DNA from: a virus
Length of the DNA stretch: 64,000 nucleotides
Virus record (IMG/VR): IMGVR_UViG_3300050821_001198
Span: 62,001 to 126,000 of that record
Strand: one strand, 5' to 3'
Shown here: positions 22,211 to 30,488 of the stretch, piece by piece
Numbering within the stretch: the first letter of the stretch is position 1
Layout: every line of letters starts with the position of its first letter
The notes under the pieces: model-generated
Seen by the model: the letters and a program-made list of their open reading frames with translations, nothing else
The model's database searches: none
Told to the model about the DNA's origin: nothing
Position numbers and translations under genes: made by a program

Positions 22211-25200
22211 ATCACCACCAGGACTCCGTTGCCACCATTGCCGCCCACGCCCGAACTCTGGCCCGTGCGCGTGCCACCACCACCCCCGCCGCCGCCGCCG
22301 TAGGAGCCGCCAGAACCGCCAGCGAAGCCGCCTGTTAGGCCACCACCGCCGCCGCCACCACCGGAGCCGCCCATCGCAGAGTTCGTAGCGGCCGTGGACG
22401 CGCCACCGGCCCCCACCGCGCCCGAGCCGCCGGATGCCTGCGCGAGCGCGCCACCCGAGCCCGAGCCGCCATTTCCGCCCGCTGTCGCAGCGTTCGCTGA
22501 CGTGCATCCGCCCCCTGCAGCGCCCGCACCGGTCATGCTCCACTCCGCCTGGAACGCGGTCGGGGACGCACCGGCCGCACCAGCGGCTTGACCGGCGGGA
22601 CCGAACATCGTGGTGCCACCGCCCTGCGAGGTCGTGCCCGAACCCCCGGCGGCCGTCAGATACGAGCCGAAGCTCGTGGGGTTGCCGTACTTCGGTGCGT
22701 TCCCCGCGCCGCTCGTAACGCTCGCGCCACCCGTGCCGCTCGTCCCGACCGTTCCCGCGATCGTCGCGGTGAGATCAGACGCCAGGAACTCGCCCACTGA
22801 ATAGCCACCCGCGCCACCACCCGCGCCGCCGGATGCGGCGGTGCTCGTGGCTGCGCAAGAACCAGACGTGCCCCCGCATCCCGAGCCGATCTCGTACACG
22901 TAGGCCGACTTCGCGCCCCCGGGCTTCGTGATCGTGCCGTTCGAGGTGAGCACCTGGTACTCAAGGCCGTTCGTGTTCACGGTCGGGTCGGCTGCACGAA
23001 TACGCATCTTTGACCCGCCGGTGATATTGATCGCCGTGATGTACCCAAGGCCACCGAGGCGCTCGATGATCAGCTCTCCGCCGATCGTGTTGTTCGCGTC
23101 GAGTACCGGATTCGTAACCGGTGCCCACGCCCAGAACCCGTCCTCAAGGAAATGCGTGCCACGCACGCTAATCGGAGGATTAGACCCGATGCTCGCAAAC
23201 GACTTCAGGCCATTCACCGGATCCCAGCCGGAGTAGACGTACTGGTAAGAGTTCGCGGTGATGTACGGGATCGTGATGCCCACCTGACCCGCACCGCCGT
23301 TCGGGTCCTGGAAGCTATAGATCGCCCCGACGCCGAAGGCGTTACCCGTCCAGGTGCAGTTCGCTCCGAGTACGATGCCGACGACGGTTCCATCGAAATC
23401 GACGTTGTACGCACGCGAGGTGCCGTTGTTGTCGCCGTATGGCATCCGCCACGCGAAGTTGCAGTTGTTCGTCGGCAGGATGCCCTCGGTACCGTAGGTG
23501 CCGCCAGACGCCAACCCTGCCGTGTGAACATTGTTGTGGCCGCTCGGGACCGCCTCGACACAGAGAGCCAGATCGACGCCGCCCATATTCGCGTTCTCGG
23601 GCATCCACACGGTGAGGTTGTTGAAGTGGAACGCACACGAGATCGGGAACGCCGAGAGGTCGGACGGGTACGGCATCGTCGCGCCGCCAATCACCGACGG
23701 GACACCGAAGCTACTGCTGTACCCCGGCCCCGGGCAGAGCGCCAGAATGCCAGCGCCCGGGGGCATGTCCCAGTCAAGGGCGATATTCGGGCTCTCGGGG
23801 AGCGGGATCAGCGCATAGCCCCCCTGAGACGTCGAGAACGTGCCACCGTTGGCACCAACGCCGTAGAGCTTGTTCGCGAACTGCGCCTTATAGCCAGCGC
23901 CGCACGCTGCGCTCAGGTTCAAGAGTGCCGCAGCATCGTCGGTCGAGAACCAGCCATTACAGTTCGTCGAGATCGTCGTTGAAGCGTTCACCGACAGCGT
24001 GACCGTTCCAGCCGACGCACCATTGCCAGGGACCCCGGTGATCTGCGCGAACAGTCCCGCGCCCATCGTCGTGACAGCCGATCCGGACGGCAGCGTGACC
24101 GGCACGTTCCCCAAATGGTTGACGGTGATGTTGCCGTTTGACGCCGCTGCCGATACCAGAGCGAACGGGATGCCGTTCGCTCCACTGGACACGATTACCC
24201 ACGCGCCCGAAAGCGGGATCGCGGCGCCAGAAGTGCGCGAGATCGTGGTCGGGTTCGTACCCGAGGTGATCTGCGCGCTCGTCGTCCCGAGCGACGTGGA
24301 CGCACCCGCCCCACGAACATAGATGTACTGGCCGATCTTCGCCTGCGACGCCTTCGAGGTGGTCAACACGTTCGATCCGGCCTGGATCGCGCCGTCGGAG
24401 AACATCACCCCGTCACCCACCGCCCCGAACTGGTCCGGGGTCAGTGTGGATCCACGCGCGACAAGCGCCCAGTTCGTCCCATCCGCCCCGAAAGTCGAGC
24501 CGGAGGTGAAGGCGGACTGCGCCGCGTACAGGAGCCCGTTGACGAGAACGAACTGACCCTTCAGGTAGTTCACGCCAGAGGCCCAAGTGAGCGACGTGTT
24601 CTGAGCGGCCGGGAGGCGGGCGGTCGCATCGAGCGTCGCGACGCCGCTTGCGGCGGCCCTCTGTGTCAGCGGGATCAGCGTAGCCTCAGCAGCGAGCGCT
24701 CGCGTCCTCTCGACAGCCACCGCAGAGTCCGCGTAGCCAGTGGTCGCGATCTTCGTGGAGTCATCGAGCGCCGCCGCTGTCGGCGCTGTCGGCGTCCCCG
24801 TGAACGCTGGCGAGGCGAGCCGCGCCAGCGTAGCCGAATCAGACAGATCGGTGCTGGCCGCGTTCAAGCCCGGGTTCGGGTATGAGCCCGATAGCTTCCC
24901 GCCAGCAGCGCCGGACGGTGGCCCGCCAACCTCCCAGTCCACGCCATCCGTGGCCGACGAGCGCGCCGTGAGCACATAGCCATCCGTGCCGACCGGCAGC
25001 CTCGCGCGGACGCCGTTCGACGCGCCCACGATCATGTCGCCCTTCGCCTGGACCAGTTCGTCCTGAGCCCCGCTTACCACCGAATTCGGCAGGTTAGCAA
25101 TGTCGGTGGCGTACTTCAACGAACTCCAGGCCGTCGCGCCGTCCCCGATCTTTTGTTTCCCCGTATCGGTTTCGAGGGCGGGTTCGCCAAGGGCTAGAAC

Positions 25201-25263
25201 GGGGTCATCAGATGTCCAGTTGGCAGCCGTATCCCGGCGGATTTGAAAGGTGACCAGGGTCAT
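22198..25263 (-). CDS. Tail fibre / receptor-binding protein with glycine-rich C-terminus
   Basis: 1021 residues. N-terminus RRDTAANWTSDDPVLALGEPALETDTGKQKIG segment (about 8-40) is a common phage tail-fibre attachment module. Then a fibre region with ASPAFTGTPTAPT, a large beta-rich middle, and a C-terminal about 220 residues dominated by Gly runs, ending GVLVVIWTF. Glycine-rich tips of this type form polyglycine II sandwiches in known phage adhesins. Strongly GC-rich, and CTAG, common in flanking genes, was not seen inside it between about 21,670 and 25,193. Likely acquired horizontally; determines host range. Confidence 0.82.
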   Translation of the reverse strand: MTLVTFQIRRDTAANWTSDDPVLALGEPALETDTGKQKIGDGATAWSSLKYATDIANLPNSVVSGAQDELVQAKGDMIVGASNGVRARLPVGTDGYVLTARSSATDGVDWEVGGPPSGAAGGKLSGSYPNPGLNAASTDLSDSATLARLASPAFTGTPTAPTAAALDDSTKIATTGYADSAVAVERTRALAAEATLIPLTQRAAASGVATLDATARLPAAQNTSLTWASGVNYLKGQFVLVNGLLYAAQSAFTSGSTFGADGTNWALVARGSTLTPDQFGAVGDGVMFSDGAIQAGSNVLTTSKASQAKIGQYIYVRGAGASTSLGTTSAQITSGTNPTTISRTSGAAIPLSGAWVIVSSGANGIPFALVSAAASNGNITVNHLGNVPVTLPSGSAVTTMGAGLFAQITGVPGNGASAGTVTLSVNASTTISTNCNGWFSTDDAAALLNLSAACGAGYKAQFANKLYGVGANGGTFSTSQGGYALIPLPESPNIALDWDMPPGAGILALCPGPGYSSSFGVPSVIGGATMPYPSDLSAFPISCAFHFNNLTVWMPENANMGGVDLALCVEAVPSGHNNVHTAGLASGGTYGTEGILPTNNCNFAWRMPYGDNNGTSRAYNVDFDGTVVGIVLGANCTWTGNAFGVGAIYSFQDPNGGAGQVGITIPYITANSYQYVYSGWDPVNGLKSFASIGSNPPISVRGTHFLEDGFWAWAPVTNPVLDANNTIGGELIIERLGGLGYITAINITGGSKMRIRAADPTVNTNGLEYQVLTSNGTITKPGGAKSAYVYEIGSGCGGTSGSCAATSTAASGGAGGGAGGYSVGEFLASDLTATIAGTVGTSGTGGASVTSGAGNAPKYGNPTSFGSYLTAAGGSGTTSQGGGTTMFGPAGQAAGAAGASPTAFQAEWSMTGAGAAGGGCTSANAATAGGNGGSGSGGALAQASGGSGAVGAGGASTAATNSAMGGSGGGGGGGGLTGGFAGGSGGSYGGGGGGGGGTRTGQSSGVGGNGGNGVLVVIWTF

Positions 25264-25286
25264 CAAGGATTACTTGGGCGCGTGAC

Positions 25287-25700
25287 TCAAGAGACTAGGT
25301 ACAACTGGTGGCCGACGCTATACGTGTTGCCTAGGTCATCGGTGATCACGAGGCTAGCGCGGGCCTGATAGTTCGCTACGAGATAGGTGTGAGTTACCGT
25401 ATCTGTTCCAGTCTGATACACTGTCCCGTCCCCCATTGCCCACTCGTAGTTCACGACTGATCGATTGGGTGCCAGGGTTACAGCCGCCGTGAAGGTGATA
25501 ACAGTGCTGATGGCGGTCTCATTGACTGTGACTGTAGTTTCACCTATAGTGATGGGTGTCGCTGTAAAAGGAGTCCACGAGAAGTCCAACGTCATCGGGG
25601 GAATCCCGGGGCCGGGTTTGTTGATCGTATCTCCTATCTCGCTGGCCTGGGCGGACGAGAAGGCGTGAATAGGGAGCGGATCGGCTTGGTATATGGTCAT
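25287..25700 (-). CDS. Small virion protein with PKD domain
   Basis: 137 residues. The C-terminal half (VVNYEWAMGDGTVY...VTHTYLVAN) is a PKD-type beta-sandwich, recognised by W.(M/F)GDG and HTY. PKD domains on virions are thought to bind surface carbohydrates weakly. TAATG overlap with the next upstream gene, which ends in a second PKD domain. Confidence 0.72.
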   Translation of the reverse strand: MTIYQADPLPIHAFSSAQASEIGDTINKPGPGIPPMTLDFSWTPFTATPITIGETTVTVNETAISTVITFTAAVTLAPNRSVVNYEWAMGDGTVYQTGTDTVTHTYLVANYQARASLVITDDLGNTYSVGHQLYLVS

Positions 25701-26491
25701 TACGCTGTCACCGTATGAGTTACTGAACCGCGACGACCATTTTGATCGGTTACGGTGAGCGTGATGTCGTGGTCTCCTGAGCCGTATACAAACGATTTCT
25801 CGATGATAGGACCATACCCGTAAGTCCCGTCATCAAAGGCCCAGCTATAAGAGGCAATACGAGCCGGTCCGGAGGACGTTTCTGCATTGCATGTGAAAAT
25901 GGGGTTGCTGGGGACCCCACAATCGTAAGACCAGTTGTATGCCGATGTATTCCCGTAAGGAACGTTGCCATCAGATAGAATCGCCCCGGGGTAGAGATCT
26001 TCGGCCGAAAGTGCTGTCCAGAATCCGGCGGCCAGAGTGTGTGGAAGTGAAGTGGCCCCAAAGGTACTTGTAACCACCCCGCTGTCTGCGTCAAAAGTCA
26101 TAGTGATCTCGGTAGGATCAACGGGTGCGGTAACAGTCAACGAGTCAAAGAAGTTTAGGCCACCCGGAGCGTATCCGAACACCTGAAGGTTATTGGGTTC
26201 CTGGGCCGAGAACGACGCGAACAGACCGTACGTGAATGTAGAGTCCGAGATCGTGGCCACATAGATGCCGTAGGCGTAACCTCCCGGAGTCCATCCTAGG
26301 TTCACTGTAAACGGGGGATTCTGACTGATCCGTTGATCGGTCCACTGCAATGCCCCCGTGGTGCTAGTCGAGAGGATCGCTAGATCATTTGCAGAGACCG
26401 AGAAGTCCGTTCCCTCCACGCCTGCCTGTATGGTGTATGTGGAATCGCTGAAGTAGTCATGCGTGAATGTATCGGACCAAGTTGTGGGCAT
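25700..26491 (-). CDS. Tail-associated protein, lectin-like N-terminus and PKD domain
   Basis: 263 residues. The N-terminal about 170 residues look like a concanavalin-type beta-sandwich (alternating short beta strands, few charged residues). The C-terminus (IASYSWAFDDGTYGYG...) is PKD. Probably a surface adhesin part of the tail or baseplate. Coupled by one-base TAATG overlaps on both sides. Confidence 0.65.
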   Translation of the reverse strand: MPTTWSDTFTHDYFSDSTYTIQAGVEGTDFSVSANDLAILSTSTTGALQWTDQRISQNPPFTVNLGWTPGGYAYGIYVATISDSTFTYGLFASFSAQEPNNLQVFGYAPGGLNFFDSLTVTAPVDPTEITMTFDADSGVVTSTFGATSLPHTLAAGFWTALSAEDLYPGAILSDGNVPYGNTSAYNWSYDCGVPSNPIFTCNAETSSGPARIASYSWAFDDGTYGYGPIIEKSFVYGSGDHDITLTVTDQNGRRGSVTHTVTA

Positions 26492-28734
26492 TAGCTTTCA
26501 ACCGTGAATGCGGCTGTCGGACCCTCCCCGTCCAGTAGGGCTTCATCAGACCACACGAAACGACCCGGAGAGGCGTACTTAGGAATGATCTGAAGGGCAT
26601 TGATCTCGGCTTCCGGGAACATCTGCACGCCCGATACCTGAAGACTCGTGCCGCGTGTGTTCGCGACGGTTCCATCGTAGACCCCGTTGATGAAGTCAAA
26701 CGGAACCCAATCGAGACCGTCATCATCCCAGAGATCCGGACCGTCACTACGCATCTTCCAACGGAAGGCACGAGCGGTCACTGTAAGGTTGTTGATGACC
26801 CAGACGTTCGAGTGCGATCCCGGCTGGAGGAACAGGAGATTGTAGAACCCTGTGATGTCGCCACGATCTTGGTACGGGAGAGCGAGCGATGTAGCCACCT
26901 GTAGACGGTAGTGCTGCCAGTGACCGGCGTTGATCAGGGGGAGCGGGAGCGGCACGATGTTGTGGGTATCACTCAGCAAGAAGATTTGGAGGGCGGACGT
27001 ACCTGTCGGGTATAGAAGATCGAATTCGATAACAAGGTTGTCCCAATCGTAGACCCAGAAGGGAGTTGTCTGTGCTCCGCTGTGGGGCTGCGAACTGACG
27101 CTTGCAACCTGGAACCCGTTAGGCTGAAGAGTGACAGATCCGCCGAACGGACCATCGACCACCTGGGCGGCCTCTACCACGTCCGGACTCGACTCCACAA
27201 ATAGCTGAGCGCCGACAACGGGTGTCATCGACTGCATCGCGGTCGAGAGGTACTCGCCGTAGTTCGCGTACCGGCTGTTGATACTCACGAGGCTCGCGTC
27301 ACCGTCTACTAGCTGAGCGTACCATCCGATCCGTCCACGGCGATTGTGTAGGAGGGCGGGATCGTCAATCTCGGTTGTATCGAAGACAACGGTGTCGAAA
27401 TCGATGTTCCCGAATCCGTCTGACGGGTAGATGATGCACCGGACGGAGGTACCGACAAGCTCTGTGAAGACGACATAGTAGGTGTCGGAGTTCAATGTCG
27501 GGGCGAAGGAATAGAAGTCGCCGCCTTTGTTCTGCATCGTCAGCGATGCGGGACTTGTTCCCCAAGTTACCTCGATCTCGAAGTAGTCTTCAGAGTTTGA
27601 GACGGGTCGCGAGTCCATTTGCGCCATCGTGCGCCCGTCCAGGGTCATCATCGAATCAACGTCTAGTCCGCCCACGGTCTCAGGACCCAAGAGCATGGAA
27701 GACGACGAGAAGTCTGGTTGTACGTTCCCATCGAGCACGGACATTGCGGTACCGTCTAGGTCGGCCATAGTGGACGCACTGGACGCGGTAGCCCTGTAGT
27801 ACATGTTGATCGTGTTAGTGCCCTGTGTCATCGAGCCCGTGTAGAAGAACGTAGTGTGACGTATGTCGATAGGGTTGCTTGTGCCCGGAAGGGTCCGAAA
27901 CAGGATCGGGAAATCGGTCTCGTCCGAGGGTGGCGTTGTAGAAGTGGGGAAGTCCACGCTGGGACCGGACGTATTGAGGGAGCCGTCTCGTGTGACTGTA
28001 CGCTTGAGCATGTTGCGACGTGTGTCGAGATCTACAGGAGCAACCTTCCACGTTGCCGAAAAGACCCTGATTGCCATGCAACGGAATGTGCAGCTTGCGG
28101 TTGCCGCGATACGGAGCCGGACACCCGTGACGTTCGTCAAATCGATTCCGGTGAAGCTCGTACGAGGAAGCCGGATCTCAGAGTTTCCCGCCACCGGGCT
28201 CGTGAGGCTGTCTGAGAACGGAACGGAGGCAATTGTGCCGCCGAAGCTACCCGCCGGGTCGGACGTGAGATCAATGAAGCAACTAGCGAGCGTGAGATCC
28301 CCGAGAGGGAGTGCAGGGCACGCTAGGGATACGAAGGCTGAGTTGTCAAAGCCCGTTAGGATGTCTACCGGAGACGACACCGAGACGGTCGTAGTGGTGC
28401 CGGATGTGCAGGTAAGCTGGATACCAGACTGGTTCTGACGATCCGACTGAGGCCCGACCGTACCCTCTGTCCAGTGTTCGCCCTCATAGACAGTGGTGAA
28501 GTCGCTATCAAGCTCCATCATTGTGTACGAGTCGAGCCCGCTCACCGAGAAGAGATCAAGATCGTACATCGTCGCCCCTGTAGTGAGATCGTCCTGCATG
28601 AACGTCCGTAGATCTACGTGGCGCTGAAAGGGAATCTGTGCCTGCTGGTTTACGTCCTGGCAGGTTGAGGGCTGATAGCTCCCGTCCGGAGTCAGGAAGC
28701 TTTCGATCAGTGAATCGGCGGGCTGAAGCATCAT
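26491..28734 (-). CDS. Minor tail protein with LDG-type mini-repeats
   Basis: 747 residues, beta-rich, Ser/Thr-rich. Short repeats with M..LD(G/S) recur, e.g. TMADLDGTAMSVLDG, SMMTLDGRTMAQMDS and TMYDLDLFSVSGLD. The C-terminal half has lectin-like stretches. No catalytic motif. By position a baseplate or tail-tip accessory protein. Confidence 0.65.
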   Translation of the reverse strand: MMLQPADSLIESFLTPDGSYQPSTCQDVNQQAQIPFQRHVDLRTFMQDDLTTGATMYDLDLFSVSGLDSYTMMELDSDFTTVYEGEHWTEGTVGPQSDRQNQSGIQLTCTSGTTTTVSVSSPVDILTGFDNSAFVSLACPALPLGDLTLASCFIDLTSDPAGSFGGTIASVPFSDSLTSPVAGNSEIRLPRTSFTGIDLTNVTGVRLRIAATASCTFRCMAIRVFSATWKVAPVDLDTRRNMLKRTVTRDGSLNTSGPSVDFPTSTTPPSDETDFPILFRTLPGTSNPIDIRHTTFFYTGSMTQGTNTINMYYRATASSASTMADLDGTAMSVLDGNVQPDFSSSSMLLGPETVGGLDVDSMMTLDGRTMAQMDSRPVSNSEDYFEIEVTWGTSPASLTMQNKGGDFYSFAPTLNSDTYYVVFTELVGTSVRCIIYPSDGFGNIDFDTVVFDTTEIDDPALLHNRRGRIGWYAQLVDGDASLVSINSRYANYGEYLSTAMQSMTPVVGAQLFVESSPDVVEAAQVVDGPFGGSVTLQPNGFQVASVSSQPHSGAQTTPFWVYDWDNLVIEFDLLYPTGTSALQIFLLSDTHNIVPLPLPLINAGHWQHYRLQVATSLALPYQDRGDITGFYNLLFLQPGSHSNVWVINNLTVTARAFRWKMRSDGPDLWDDDGLDWVPFDFINGVYDGTVANTRGTSLQVSGVQMFPEAEINALQIIPKYASPGRFVWSDEALLDGEGPTAAFTVES

Positions 28735-28753
28735 TGGTTATTTGACCGCTGTC

Positions 28754-30484
28754 TTACGTGATCTGGTTGAACCCGTCGCCAAAGACCTCCCAATAGACGG
28801 GGGTATCTCGTGGAATGTTGTAGTTGTCGCGCAAGAAGGCAAGCTCGCGAACGCCAGCGAAGTAAGCCCGGTCATTGGTGAACTTAGCCGTTGCCTTACG
28901 ATAGGTGTGGCGGCACGTCGCGAAGAAGTACATGTCGGGCTGCTGCTTCTGCTGCATGAGCGGGTCTCGCAGTCGGGAAGACGTATAGGGAGCCAGGGGA
29001 ATGTAACTTGGCCGGATGCGCTCCTGCGGGTAGGCTTGCAGGGTGGATAGAGCCGCTGTCGCCTGCGATGCGATTTGACCTAGCAGCGAGTTGTTGTTCG
29101 AGAGGTCCGTGGGCTGTAGTGAGAAGGGTAGGAGGGCGGTTGAGATGTTCTGAAGAGTGGTCTGGTCAACCTGGGATAGATCCTGGGTAAGCTGCTCCTG
29201 AAACTCAAGCTGTTGCTGAACCTGGATCGACACTGGAAGCTCGGGACCAGTGTCAATGCCGTCTAGGGTGTACGAATAGGCGTAATCCAGGAGATCGAAG
29301 ACAACGTTGGTCGCCGGACTAATCAAGTAGTCTTCTGAGATCCTGCTAGCCTCGTACTGAGCCAGGAAGTAGGTCAGCACCCACGAAGGGAAGCGCTGAT
29401 ACTGTACCGGCTGAACCACCTTAGTCCGGTACTGCTGTGACTGGAGGTTGGTCATCTCGATCTTGAAGAACTTGGCAGTGGCGGGCCGTGGAAGATAGTA
29501 GGTGTCACGCTTCCTGGCGGTGTACACCATAGGCACGCGGGTCCAGAGCTTGCTATCCCAATCGCTGGCATCGATGGCGGGATCTCCGTCCGACGAGTAG
29601 TACACATTGAAGGTCATGTTCGGCGTGATTGGGTCGAGCAGAATCGAGTCCACCACTACCGGCTCTCCATCCTGTGACATGTCAGCGTACAGTGCCTCTA
29701 TGGCGAACTTGGAGGGGTTTGGGCGTGACATCCACTGGATGTTCGGGTCTCCATCTACCGGGTTGACCGCTTCGACTGCCTTTGGGATGACGACGGCACG
29801 GAACTGGTTGCCCAGGATATCCGTTCCGCTGTCAGCGGAGAGAGCGGATACCCGAAAATTCATACTGACCTCGTTGCCGTCGTCGGTGAAGATTCCGGTT
29901 CCATCGGAGTTGGCATACGCACAGACATTGAAGCTTGCAAGGGGGTTAGGAGCAACATAGAAGAGAGCGCTGATCCCGGCGGAGAAAACAGTCCAAAGGC
30001 GAAACCGATCATTCAACCAAGCGGGATCAATCGTGATAGGAGTAGGAGCCGTCATCTGCGCCCAAATAAATGATCCGACATAGGGTACCTGCTCAAGTGT
30101 ATTCTGCGTCAAGTTGTCCCAGGACCCCTGGCTATTTAGGTGGTCAATACCCCACAGCGCCGTGACATTCAGATCGGTGGCCTGCATCATCAATTGGATA
30201 CCTGACAGAGCCGGGATCTCGGGGGTTGAATCGGGACCGCGCTCGTAATCCACTGGTAGAAAGAAGTCCTGGTAGATTGCTTCCGCGTAAATCGTCCCAA
30301 AGTCCGCAATCTCAGCGTTGCCTCCGTCGAGTACGGTTCCGCCGTCACCGTCAAGAATAAGAAGTCCTGAGCTTGATGCGTCTCCGCCGTCGTAATTGAG
30401 CAACGAGGAACCCGGCACAATTGACCCCGATGAAAGCGCGTTCTGGTTGATGACGAGGCCGCTATATTTGGTGGTTACTGACAT
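28754..30484 (-). CDS. Minor tail / baseplate protein
   Basis: 576 residues. Near residue 40 it carries LLILDGDGGTVLDGG, the same LDG repeat style as the next downstream gene. The C-terminal part (about 360-480) is rich in Gln/Leu helices, the rest beta-rich. No enzyme motif seen. Found between the baseplate J-like region and the adhesins. Confidence 0.6.
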   Translation of the reverse strand: MSVTTKYSGLVINQNALSSGSIVPGSSLLNYDGGDASSSGLLILDGDGGTVLDGGNAEIADFGTIYAEAIYQDFFLPVDYERGPDSTPEIPALSGIQLMMQATDLNVTALWGIDHLNSQGSWDNLTQNTLEQVPYVGSFIWAQMTAPTPITIDPAWLNDRFRLWTVFSAGISALFYVAPNPLASFNVCAYANSDGTGIFTDDGNEVSMNFRVSALSADSGTDILGNQFRAVVIPKAVEAVNPVDGDPNIQWMSRPNPSKFAIEALYADMSQDGEPVVVDSILLDPITPNMTFNVYYSSDGDPAIDASDWDSKLWTRVPMVYTARKRDTYYLPRPATAKFFKIEMTNLQSQQYRTKVVQPVQYQRFPSWVLTYFLAQYEASRISEDYLISPATNVVFDLLDYAYSYTLDGIDTGPELPVSIQVQQQLEFQEQLTQDLSQVDQTTLQNISTALLPFSLQPTDLSNNNSLLGQIASQATAALSTLQAYPQERIRPSYIPLAPYTSSRLRDPLMQQKQQPDMYFFATCRHTYRKATAKFTNDRAYFAGVRELAFLRDNYNIPRDTPVYWEVFGDGFNQIT

Positions 30485-30488
30485 CTGA

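Noticed and set aside
22200-22480. Repetitive CCGCC/CCACC sequence, checked as a CRISPR or tandem repeat array
   Set aside because: Irregular periods without spacers; it encodes the polyglycine end of the tail fibre.
22211-22543. N-terminal extension of the 179-residue gene into the fibre gene
   Set aside because: Arg/Gly/Trp-rich frame opposite in phase to the Gly-rich fibre end; ATG 22210 gives a normal short overlap.
23152-23982. 276-residue plus-strand open frame
   Set aside because: Antisense shadow of the tail fibre gene; Arg/Val/Ala-rich composition typical of GC-rich shadows.
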